64,000 nucleotides of DNA from contig NZ_CP082164.1 in assembly GCF_023101685.1 (NCBI RefSeq), positions 3,224,001-3,288,000 on the forward strand, given 5' to 3'. Origin of the DNA: Bradyrhizobium sp. 186. GTDB taxonomy: Bacteria > Pseudomonadota > Alphaproteobacteria > Rhizobiales > Xanthobacteraceae. Each line of letters starts with the position of its first letter. Position 1 is the first letter of the stretch. The notes under the pieces were generated by a model that was not told the DNA's origin, ran no database searches, and worked only from the letters and a program-made list of their open reading frames with translations. The position numbers and the translations under genes are program-made. Shown here one piece after another: positions 18,246 to 25,084 of the stretch.

Positions 18246-19220
18246 ATGACGCATGCCATTCGCTTTCACAAGACCGGCGGTCCTGAAGTTCTGGTCTGGG
18301 AGGAAGTCAGTGTCGGCAAGCCCGGACCGGGCGAGGCGCGTATCCGCCACACCGCCGTCGGTCTCAACTTCGTCGACATCTACAACCGCTCGGGTGTGTA
18401 TCCGGTGCAATTGCCAAGCGGCCTCGGCAGCGAGGGGGCCGGCGTGGTCGAGGAGGTCGGGCCCGGCGTCACCGATCTAAAGTCCGGCGATCGTGTCGCC
18501 TATGGCGCCTCGCCGCTCGGCGCCTATTCCGAGGCGCGACTGATCCCCGCCGACCGGCTGCTGAAGCTGCCTGACGGTGTCGACGACAAGACCGCGGCTG
18601 CGATGATGTTGAAGGGACTGACGACGCAATATCTGATCCGGCAGACCTATCGGGTGAAGGCGGGCGACACTATCCTGCTCCATGCGGCCGCCGGCGGCGT
18701 CGGCCTGATCCTCAGCCAGTGGGCCAAGCATCTCGGCGCGACCGTGATCGGCACGGTCAGCAACGACGAGAAGGCGAAGCTGGCCAAGGCGCATGGCTGC
18801 GACCACGTCATCATCTATACCCGCGAAGACTTCGTGAAGCGGGTCGACGAGATCACCGGCGGCAAGAAGGTGCCGGTCGTTTATGACTCCGTCGGCAAGG
18901 ATACGTTCCTGAAATCGCTGGACTGCCTCGCGCCGCTCGGCGTCGCCGCGCTGTTCGGCGCATCTTCCGGCGCCGTCGAGCCGCTCAATCTCGGCCTGCT
19001 CGCGCAGAAGGGCTCGCTCTACGTCACGCGGCCGACGCTGTTCACTTACGCCGCCAAGCGCGACAGCTTGGTCGCGATGGCCGGCGAGCTGTTTGACGTC
19101 GTCAGGTCCGGTGCGGTCAAGATCGAGGTGCGCCAGACCTATCCGCTGAAGGACGCCGCCAAGGCGCATGCCGATCTCGCCGCGCGCAAGACCACGGGAT
19201 CAACTGTGCTCCTGGTGTAA
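18246..19220 (+). CDS. qor: NADPH:quinone oxidoreductase (zinc-free MDR family)
   Basis: Cytoplasmic NADPH-dependent reductase of 324 residues in the quinone oxidoreductase branch of medium-chain dehydrogenases. Seen: N-terminal GroES-like domain with VGLNFVDIYNRSGVYP and LGSEGAGVVEEVGPGV, then a Rossmann domain with HAAAGGVGLILSQWAKHLGATVIGT, and the late AAKAHADLAARKTTGSTVL. Zinc-ligand cysteines of alcohol dehydrogenases are absent. AAGGGAG precedes the ATG. It reduces quinones or enones, usually as detoxification; no operon partner. Confidence 0.9.
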   Translation: MTHAIRFHKTGGPEVLVWEEVSVGKPGPGEARIRHTAVGLNFVDIYNRSGVYPVQLPSGLGSEGAGVVEEVGPGVTDLKSGDRVAYGASPLGAYSEARLIPADRLLKLPDGVDDKTAAAMMLKGLTTQYLIRQTYRVKAGDTILLHAAAGGVGLILSQWAKHLGATVIGTVSNDEKAKLAKAHGCDHVIIYTREDFVKRVDEITGGKKVPVVYDSVGKDTFLKSLDCLAPLGVAALFGASSGAVEPLNLGLLAQKGSLYVTRPTLFTYAAKRDSLVAMAGELFDVVRSGAVKIEVRQTYPLKDAAKAHADLAARKTTGSTVLLV

Positions 19221-19238
19221 TGTCCAGCCGGCTCGTGA

Positions 19239-19261
19239 CGCAGGCCGTCAGTGCCTGCGTT
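19239..19261. terminator. Hairpin between convergent genes
   Basis: ACGCAGGC-7-GCCTGCGT, arms perfect, between the quinone oxidoreductase stop and the stop of the convergent small gene. No T-run, so a weak or factor-assisted terminator at best. Confidence 0.4.
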
Positions 19262-19535
19262 ACGTCCGTTCGTGCTTGCGCAAGTCGCGGGCGTGATCGA
19301 GCCGGATCGCCTGGAGATCGATATCGTCAGGCTGGATTTGGGGGAGGGCGGCCTCAGTCAGGATGGCCTCGGTCACGTCCTCGACCGAACTCTCCACGAC
19401 CTCGTGGATGAACGAGATGTTGCGGTATTCCCCTGAGGCGATGCGGGAGATGACCTCCCGCCGGGTGATCTCGGGATCGACGACCGCTTCGCGGCCGCGC
19501 CGCCCATCGTCGATCATCACGACGAAATACTGCAT
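19260..19535 (-). CDS. Small conserved protein, 91 residues, likely repressor-controlled
   Basis: Soluble, acidic protein (MQYFVVMIDDGRRGREAVVDP, ITRREVISRIASGEY) of unknown function. The start at 19535 is natural because the frame upstream has no ribosome site. Its 110-base upstream gap carries two near-identical 17-bp candidate operators that resemble sites next to the S24 repressor gene, so this gene is probably in that repressor's regulon. Confidence 0.65.
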   Translation of the reverse strand: MQYFVVMIDDGRRGREAVVDPEITRREVISRIASGEYRNISFIHEVVESSVEDVTEAILTEAALPQIQPDDIDLQAIRLDHARDLRKHERT

Positions 19536-19581
19536 GGAATGATCCTGCCGTGCTCCATGGTCGGGAGCACGGCATAGAGTA

Positions 19582-19629
19582 TTTCCGAAAAACGGAAACA
19601 AGTGAAGTTCAATTTCTAAAAATCGGAAA
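19582..19629. promoter_or_regulatory. Two candidate repressor operators upstream of the 91-residue protein gene
   Basis: Site 1, TTTCCGAAAAACGGAAA (19582-19598), is a perfect inverted repeat around five A. Site 2, TTTCTAAAAATCGGAAA (19613-19629), matches it at 14 of 17 positions. They start 31 bp apart, about three helical turns. Confidence 0.6.
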
Positions 19630-19644
19630 TCGCCCGACGGGCGC

Positions 19645-20253
19645 CTACTTGCCCTTCTTGCGGGGGCGCGCTGACTTCGCGCGCAGCCGCTCGAGCTGGC
19701 CCTTGGGCATGGAGATGCATATCTCCCCGACCCAGTCCAGCTTCACGCCGACAATCGGCTTGGCGTTGAAGCTGGTGAGATTGACGACGGAGGGGGTTTT
19801 CCCCCGTTCGATGGTCTTCAGGTAGCGCTCGCCGGTCTTGAGCCGGACCGCGGCCTCCTCGCCATAAAAGCTCGACAGCGGGTGGCGCTGGTCCTTGTAG
19901 ACCACGATCACGTCGCCGCTCTCGTATTTGGGCAGCATCGAATCGCCGACGATCTCGAAGGCTACGGTCTCTTCCATGATCGGGAAGGGCAGCGCAATAT
20001 CGCCAAGCCCCTCGGGAGGAACCTGTTCATAGTCCGGCTCGATCACCGCGCCGGCGCCGACCCGGCCCATGATCGGCGCAAGATTGAGCTCGAGATATTC
20101 CATGATTGGAATAATTTCCGACGCCTTCACCAGGCGCTCGCCGCCGAGGATCTCCGACACCGCGCCCGGCCGCACGCCCATGGCCGCGGCCAGGCCGCCC
20201 TTGCTCTTGCCCGTCTTCTCCAGGCCCCGCTCGATCATTGCAACGTCCAACAT
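19645..20253 (-). CDS. XRE/S24-family repressor with LexA-like autoprotease domain
   Basis: A 202-residue regulator. Residues 14-50 form an XRE-like helix-turn-helix (KSKGGLAAAMGVRPGAVSEIL); residues 85-180 are an S24 peptidase-like domain with GDSM (Ser105) and RYLKTIERG (Lys146), spaced like the LexA/CI catalytic pair. The tail is strongly basic. This is the architecture of phage-type or SOS-like repressors that cleave themselves on stress. GAGGGA precedes the ATG. It is divergent from a GcrA-like gene, and candidate operators of one pattern lie on both sides of it. Self-cleavage is inferred; the usual Ala-Gly or Cys-Gly cleavage site before Ser105 is not obvious, though a GRVGAGAV stretch lies near residue 65. 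Confidence 0.8.
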   Translation of the reverse strand: MLDVAMIERGLEKTGKSKGGLAAAMGVRPGAVSEILGGERLVKASEIIPIMEYLELNLAPIMGRVGAGAVIEPDYEQVPPEGLGDIALPFPIMEETVAFEIVGDSMLPKYESGDVIVVYKDQRHPLSSFYGEEAAVRLKTGERYLKTIERGKTPSVVNLTSFNAKPIVGVKLDWVGEICISMPKGQLERLRAKSARPRKKGK

Positions 20254-20290
20254 GGTGATTCCCTCGATTGCCCATGGTCTTGCCTCTTGT

Positions 20291-20364
20291 AATCCGAAAT
20301 TCGGAATTGATGCAATTATGAATATCAGAATTGTTGCTTGACTTATGTTTCGGAATACCGGAAT
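20291..20364. promoter_or_regulatory. Two candidate repressor operators in the repressor/GcrA-like divergent gap
   Basis: Site 3, AATCCGAAATTCGGAAT (20291-20307), is a perfect inverted repeat apart from its centre and outermost bases, with CCG-5-CGG spacing as in the sites at 19582. Site 4, TTTCGGAATACCGGAAT (20348-20364), matches site 1 at 13 of 17 positions. Their position suits autoregulation of the repressor and control of the GcrA-like gene. Confidence 0.55.
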
Positions 20365-20418
20365 GTACGTTTCGCCTCCAGATCGTGCGATCAGAGAAGC
20401 GCATCACAGGACAGCAGC

Positions 20419-20952
20419 ATGGAACCGAGCTATTGGCCGTCGGAGCACTCCGACGCGCTTCGCGACTATTTTCTCAAAGGGATGTCCTATGCGGAAATCG
20501 GAAGGGAGATTAACGCAAGATTTGGAACGGCTTACACACGCAATGCGGTAGTCGGCCGCGCCAAGCGGCTCGGACTTGCAGCGCCCACACGGGTGACAAG
20601 TCCGTCGATCGTGCCGTCCTTGCACGGCGAGTCCTGTCTGCTCTCGCCGCGCCATGCAGCGTTGCCGTATTTAAACCTGCCGCCGAAATCCGCGCTGAAG
20701 CCGGCGGCGCCGGTCAGGTTGCACTGTGTTGGCGTCCAACCGCGCCTGGTTCCTCTGGTCGAACTTGGACCGGTCGACTGCCGCTATCCCTATGGCGGCG
20801 ACAGGGATGGGGAGGAGATCACCTTCTGCGGTCATCCGCGCCAGCCAGGCTCGAGCTATTGCGCGCCCCATCTCCGCCTGACGCGCCGACCCGGAAGCGC
20901 CTCCGCGCGCAACGCGGGTCGTGTCGTGCTGAAGCTCGTCTCCGCCGCCTGA
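20419..20952 (+). CDS. GcrA-family regulator
   Basis: A 177-residue protein of the GcrA family, sigma70-associated activators responding to adenine-methylated DNA in Caulobacter. The N-terminus has the GcrA-type helix-turn-helix: WPSEHSDALRDYFLKGMSYAEIG, INARF, TRNAVVGRAKRLGL. The C-terminus has the family's CRYPYG and FCGHPRQPGSSYCAPH segment. ATG at 20419 with AGGA upstream. Whether it is the primary GcrA or a paralogue cannot be decided; its position divergent from a phage-type repressor favours an accessory copy. Confidence 0.8.
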   Translation: MEPSYWPSEHSDALRDYFLKGMSYAEIGREINARFGTAYTRNAVVGRAKRLGLAAPTRVTSPSIVPSLHGESCLLSPRHAALPYLNLPPKSALKPAAPVRLHCVGVQPRLVPLVELGPVDCRYPYGGDRDGEEITFCGHPRQPGSSYCAPHLRLTRRPGSASARNAGRVVLKLVSAA

Positions 20953-20998
20953 CGGCGCTGTCACCCGTTCAATCGTCTATTTCGCAAGGAGTATCCGA

Positions 20999-21574
20999 GT
21001 GGCACGTGCCCGACGCAACAAATCCTACCGATTGGCAAATCTCCACGACCGGCGGTCACGCGAACTGCCGTTCAATGCCGAGGTGGCGGAGATCGAGATC
21101 GACAATCCCCTGGCGCTCGATCCGGGCGAGAAGATCCTGGCTCTACGGTCGATCCGCAGCGATCCGCTCGGCCGGCTGCACGCGCATCACCAGATCGACG
21201 AGACGCAATATCGCGGCGGCCGTGCGTTCCAGAGCGATTGGGAGAGAGCGGAGCGGGGCCCTCAGGCGGTGGATCCGACCCGCGAATATGTCGATGGCGC
21301 GCGGACCCGCGAGCCTGTCACGGAGAGCCAGCGCCAGGCGGTGCTGCGGCTGAATCGGGTCGAGCGCGAGCTCGGCACCGACGGCGCGGCGCTGGTGCAC
21401 GACGTGCTGGTGCTGGGCCTGACCATGGACCAGATCGGACAGCGCCGCGCCGTCCGCACCCAGCGCTGGAACGACTATTTTGCGCGGCGCTTTCGTGAGT
21501 GCCTCGACCGGCTGGCGCTGCTCTACGGTTTTGCAACGGAAGCCACGGCACAGCGCCCCGAGTCTCGTCGATGA
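20999..21574 (+). CDS. Conserved protein, resembles DUF6456-type proteins
   Basis: Basic 191-residue protein. The GTG start at 20999 has a perfect AAGGAG seven bases upstream. The central part (HAHHQIDETQYRGGRAFQSDWERAE) and the C-terminal helical part ending LDRLALLYGF resemble alphaproteobacterial DUF6456 proteins, which often have a DNA-binding N-terminus. Follows the GcrA-like gene by 46 bp, so co-transcription is likely. Function unknown. Confidence 0.65.
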   Translation: MARARRNKSYRLANLHDRRSRELPFNAEVAEIEIDNPLALDPGEKILALRSIRSDPLGRLHAHHQIDETQYRGGRAFQSDWERAERGPQAVDPTREYVDGARTREPVTESQRQAVLRLNRVERELGTDGAALVHDVLVLGLTMDQIGQRRAVRTQRWNDYFARRFRECLDRLALLYGFATEATAQRPESRR

Positions 21575-21580
21575 TCAGGA

Positions 21581-21610
21581 GCGCGCCGGCAGCTTTCATC
21601 GCCGGCGCGC
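21581..21610. terminator. Perfect 10-bp hairpin between convergent genes
   Basis: GCGCGCCGGC-10-GCCGGCGCGC lies between the stop of the 191-residue protein gene and the stop of the convergent exported protein gene. No T-run follows; probably a bidirectional transcription stop or mRNA end protector. Confidence 0.45.
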
Positions 21611-21619
21611 CGCCGCCCC

Positions 21620-21976
21620 TCACGGATGCGGCAAGATCTGATAGGGCGTCGTATAGGGTTCGACACGGAGCGAGGCGTTGGCGAGAAGCCCGATCCTGGC
21701 GGTCGGCGCCTGCTGCAATTCGCCGTTCGGGCCGCGATGCACGTTGTACTGCCAGACGGTGAGATCGCCCTTCTGTGCCAGCGCGTGCGCAACGGCGCTC
21801 GCATCATTGCCGCCGAACGTCTGAAGCTCCTCCGCCGATAATCCGATGACGATCTCGTCCTTGATAGTGACGATCTTGAACAGATTCATCTTCGTCTCCT
21901 GCGCCCATGCGCCTTGTATCGAGAGGGTGAGAAGCGCGACCGCGGCGCCCTTGATGAGATCACAGCGAGAAAGCAT
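21620..21976 (-). CDS. Exported protein of unknown function, 118 residues
   Basis: N-terminal signal peptide (LIKGAAVALLTLSIQGAWAQ, cleavage likely after AWA) and a mature part of about 90 residues with NLFKIVTIKDEIVIGLSAEEL and VWQYNVHRGPNG. Start has AAAGGA upstream. Secreted or periplasmic; family not recognised. Confidence 0.7.
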   Translation of the reverse strand: MLSRCDLIKGAAVALLTLSIQGAWAQETKMNLFKIVTIKDEIVIGLSAEELQTFGGNDASAVAHALAQKGDLTVWQYNVHRGPNGELQQAPTARIGLLANASLRVEPYTTPYQILPHP

Positions 21977-22170
21977 GCCGTCGTCCTTTGGTGCTGTCGC
22001 GCGCCCGAATCGAGGAGTTCGTCAGCCATGGCGCCCGTGGTCTGCGTGGCTGTTCGCACCCGCTTGGTCGCTCGATCTTGAACAACGGTTCATGGGCCGA
22101 AATATATCGGAAGGATGAACCTTGATGCGAAAGGCGAGTCCAAGCCGAGAGCCGAAGGGGGGCTCATCAG

Positions 22171-22635
22171 ATGAAATTCACTGGCACCGTTTGCCTTCTC
22201 GTGTCTCTGGGGACGGCAGACACCGCCGTGGCCGCCGATCCCTTCTACGTCGGAAGCTGGACAGTCACGACCGTGGTGGTCGCGCCTTGGGCTGATCCTC
22301 AGCGCGAGCCTGACGATACTGAGCGGACACAGCTGATGGGCAAGGCGATTGTCCTGAAAGCGCGAGAGATATCAGGCCCGCGCCCCTTTGCCTGTGCAAA
22401 GCCGCAGCACAAGGTGAAGGACTATGGTCCGGACATGATCTTCCAGGGCGCATTGGACGAGATGCAGAGGGCGGACAAGAAGGTCGATCCTACGGCCCTC
22501 GCCGCTTCGCTCGGCTTCAACGGTGCCCGGATCAAGACGCTGGAAACCGGTTGCGAGATCGACATTCATTATGTCGATGATACAACCGCCGAGGTCGCAC
22601 TCAACAATTACGTGTATACACTGAAGAAACACTAG
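22171..22635 (+). CDS. Exported protein of unknown function, 154 residues
   Basis: Short signal peptide (FTGTVCLLVSLG...AVAAD) and a mature part beginning DPFYVGSWTV, which reads like a small beta-barrel or META/lipocalin-like domain: PFYVGSWTVTTVVVAPW at the start and ETGCEIDIHYVDDTTAEVAL near the end. GAAGGGGGG precedes the ATG. Two mature cysteines may pair. Function unknown; no operon partner. Confidence 0.7.
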   Translation: MKFTGTVCLLVSLGTADTAVAADPFYVGSWTVTTVVVAPWADPQREPDDTERTQLMGKAIVLKAREISGPRPFACAKPQHKVKDYGPDMIFQGALDEMQRADKKVDPTALAASLGFNGARIKTLETGCEIDIHYVDDTTAEVALNNYVYTLKKH

Positions 22636-23020
22636 CCCGGGTCTGCCCAATCTCCGTTCACAAGGGACACAAGGCGAAACGCTGGGCCGATTGACAGCGA
22701 TCGAGGTTTGCGTGGGGGATTGATGCCGCTTCTTGACGCAGGTGGGTGACGGCGCTCCATATTCCTGTTATCCGGAATTGCCGCGCTGCGATGCAGATGA
22801 AGCATCGCTACGCTGTCGGTTGGGCTTGCCGAAGGGGTTGTTCCTTGTCATAATTGCAACCTGCCGGGTTGAGCCGTCCGATCGGATGTGCAGTTCAGCG
22901 TGCTAACCTGCCGGGGTGACCTGGCCGAGAGCTCGTCGTTGCCATGGCGCTCGGTTACGGCGGTCGGTTCTCGAGTAAGGCCTCTACGTCAGAAAGGCCG
23001 ATCCTTGTCATAGGGACGCG
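22636..23020. other. Gap of 385 bases without a supported gene
   Basis: No frame with a ribosome site. It contains two short imperfect direct repeats: CCTTGTCATA near 22844 and 23004, and AACCTGCCGGG near 22858 and 22906. The second CCTTGTCATA ends nine bases before the start of the next gene, so these may be promoter parts. Confidence 0.35.
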
Positions 23021-23206
23021 ATGAAAAACATGAATTTCGCGGCTGAACTGCACCTCAAGCTCGGCGCGCCCGCAACCAGCACCGTCGAAAGCCTGCGCCT
23101 GCTGCGTGCGTTTCTCAAGCTCGCGCCCCGGCAGCGTTTCGAGGTCATCAAGCTCGTCGAAGACCTCGCCACCGACGAACCCCTTCCCGAACACCCGCTG
23201 TCCTGA
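23021..23206 (+). CDS. Small conserved protein, 61 residues
   Basis: Helical small protein (MKNMNFAAELHLKLGAPATS, then LRLLRAFLKLAPRQRFEVIKLVEDLA). AGGGA upstream of the ATG. Function unknown. It lies 136 bp before the phasin gene on the same strand. Confidence 0.6.
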   Translation: MKNMNFAAELHLKLGAPATSTVESLRLLRAFLKLAPRQRFEVIKLVEDLATDEPLPEHPLS

Positions 23207-23342
23207 GCCAAGCGTCGCGCCGGCATTACACTTTGTCCCCCTTTTCCCAACCGAAGGCGGATGCCCCGCGCGGGCGTTGCCCGAACTCGGCCGCTGGAAC
23301 GAGGGGCGACAAATGTGATAATCAGGGAAAAAAGGGAGGAGT

Positions 23343-23690
23343 ATGACCATGATCGAACCGAAGCTCGAAGTTCCGGCCGAATTGCGCGACTTGGCCGAGA
23401 AGACGATCGACCAGGCTGAAAAGGCCTTCGGCATGTTTTTCGACGCCGCCACCAAATCGATGACGTCGGTTCCCGGAGCGGGCACGGACGTGTCGAAACA
23501 GGCGCTCGCTTTCACCGAGCAGAACATGAAGGCGGCGTTCGAGCACGCCCGCAAGCTCGTTCATGCCACCGACCTTCAGGAAGCCATGCGGATCCAGTCG
23601 GAATTCCTGCGCAGCCAGTTCACCAATGCCGGGGACCATATGCGCCAGATGACCGGCAACTTCATGCAGCCCGGCAAAGACAAGTCCTGA
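23343..23690 (+). CDS. Phasin-family protein
   Basis: A 115-residue amphipathic helical protein of the phasin_2 family that coats polyhydroxyalkanoate granules. Typical features: ELRDLAEKTIDQAEKAFGMFFDAA at the N-terminus, then QALAFTEQNMKAAFEHARKLVHATDLQEAMRIQSEFLRSQ. GGGAGG precedes the ATG. Rhizobia carry several phasins and store PHB; no polymerase or depolymerase genes are in view. A stem-loop with a T-rich tail lies 130 bp downstream. Confidence 0.88.
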   Translation: MTMIEPKLEVPAELRDLAEKTIDQAEKAFGMFFDAATKSMTSVPGAGTDVSKQALAFTEQNMKAAFEHARKLVHATDLQEAMRIQSEFLRSQFTNAGDHMRQMTGNFMQPGKDKS

Positions 23691-23821
23691 TCAGCGCGCA
23701 GCTGTCGCCTGCTCACAAATTGATCTTGCGGGGCGGCGAGATGCGCGTTTCAATTCCGGTGCAGGTCCATGATGGGCCACCGGATGAGTCCCATTCGCCG
23801 TCCATCATCCTTTCTGCTGGT

Positions 23822-23857
23822 CCCTGTCGGTTCAACCGGCAGGGATTTGCATTTTTT
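23822..23857 (+). terminator. Rho-independent terminator after the phasin gene
   Basis: CCCTGTCGG-5-CCGGCAGGG (one G-T pair) followed by ATTTGCATTTTTT. Confidence 0.6.
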
Positions 23858-23879
23858 GCACGTGGCAAAAACGCCGAGC

Positions 23880-24041
23880 TCAACCGCAGCACGATGGCGG
23901 AAATTGTGAGAGGTCGATACGCACGATGATCGACCGCAGTAGCCTGCGGGCCAAGCGATAGAGGTGACGCATGAACCCTGGCGTCCTCACTGCGGGCGGG
24001 GCAAGGCTTTCGATATAGTGCGACACGTGCCTCTCCGACAT
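23880..24041 (-). CDS. Possible small basic protein, 53 residues
   Basis: A frame (MSERHVSHYIESLA, then LYRLARRLLRSIIVRIDLSQF) with an Arg-rich amphipathic helix fills the gap between phasin terminator and hydrolase gene. No clear ribosome site; it may be a chance frame. Confidence 0.25.
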   Translation of the reverse strand: MSERHVSHYIESLAPPAVRTPGFMRHLYRLARRLLRSIIVRIDLSQFPPSCCG

Positions 24042-24101
24042 TGGTCGGATTTCGTATCGCGCGCGGACGGGACGCGCCTTGATCTGGCGCAAGGCAGCCG
24101 G

Positions 24102-24932
24102 TCAGTAGTCCCCGGGGTTCATGATCATCGGGCTTCTCGTATCGGCTGGCGCGAGCGTGCTGCTGGCGCTGTCGCGCAGGAAGTGGTCGAGCGTCTCTTG
24201 GATCTTCTGCTTGACCGAGTCGGGACCGCGATCGCTCATCTCCGAATGCTGCGCGCCGGTATGGACGATGTCGATGCCGCGCGCCTTGGCTTCTTCCGGC
24301 GACGGCAGCACCCCGGGATCGGTGACGAAATGCGGATCCTTCGAGCGGAACGAGAGGATCCTCATGCTGTCGCTGAGCACGAAAGGCACCCGCAGATTGT
24401 CGAGCGTGATCACTTTCGAGACCAGTTCGGGATGCTGATGGGCGACATACATGGAGACGTCGCCGCCGTTGGAATGACCGACGAGGGTGACGTGGTCGTA
24501 ATCGGCGTTCTCGTGCCGCTTCTTCAGTTCTCCCAGCACGAACAGGATGTTGGCCTCGCAGCGGATATAGACCTCGCGCCGGCCGACATATTGCTGACCG
24601 GCCTGGGTCATCAGCGGCGGATCGCTCGGCAAGTCCTGCTGGATGCTGGCAACGAGATAGCCGCGTGCGGCAAGCACGTTGGCGAGGAACGAATACTCGG
24701 TGGCCTTGACGGTGTTGCCGTTGCTGATGATGGCGAGCGGAAGCTTCCAGAGGCCGAGATTGGCCTTGGTCTCGTAGTCGCGCCGCACCGCAACCTCGAC
24801 CGAGATCGGCCGCTGGCGCGAGGCGTCAAACCACGTCTGCGTCTCGTGGCGGATCGCGAACTTGCTGACGACGAAATACTGGCCCACCCCAAGGACACAG
24901 AGAAAAGCCAGAATTGCAAACACCCTCTTCAT
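24102..24932 (-). CDS. Membrane-anchored or exported alpha/beta hydrolase
   Basis: A 276-residue protein with an N-terminal hydrophobic segment (VFAILAFLCVLGVGQYFVV) acting as signal or anchor. The nucleophile elbow GHSNGG sits near residue 150 and is preceded by HVTLV; candidate acid and base are in the ITLDN/FRSKDPHF region and TGAQHSEM. Substrate unknown: esterase or lipase-like. The frame extends far upstream but the ATG at 24932 begins the recognisable leader. Confidence 0.78.
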   Translation of the reverse strand: MKRVFAILAFLCVLGVGQYFVVSKFAIRHETQTWFDASRQRPISVEVAVRRDYETKANLGLWKLPLAIISNGNTVKATEYSFLANVLAARGYLVASIQQDLPSDPPLMTQAGQQYVGRREVYIRCEANILFVLGELKKRHENADYDHVTLVGHSNGGDVSMYVAHQHPELVSKVITLDNLRVPFVLSDSMRILSFRSKDPHFVTDPGVLPSPEEAKARGIDIVHTGAQHSEMSDRGPDSVKQKIQETLDHFLRDSASSTLAPADTRSPMIMNPGDY

Positions 24933-25084
24933 GGTTCCGTCCCGATCACTTTCCACTGAAAATAGATATTGCGCCCCGTAGATCGAGCGATCGTGAACAG
25001 GATAAGGGATTAAATTTCGGCAAGTCTGTGAGAAGAGTCCCAAAGGAGCTGCACAGGGATGTCCCGCAGGGAAAAGCTGCGCGG

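Noticed and set aside
20317..20333. Possible fifth repressor operator between sites 3 and 4
   Set aside because: Matches the operator pattern at fewer than half of the positions.
23720..23929. 69-codon + frame downstream of the phasin
   Set aside because: It spans the phasin terminator and has no ribosome site or recognisable sequence.
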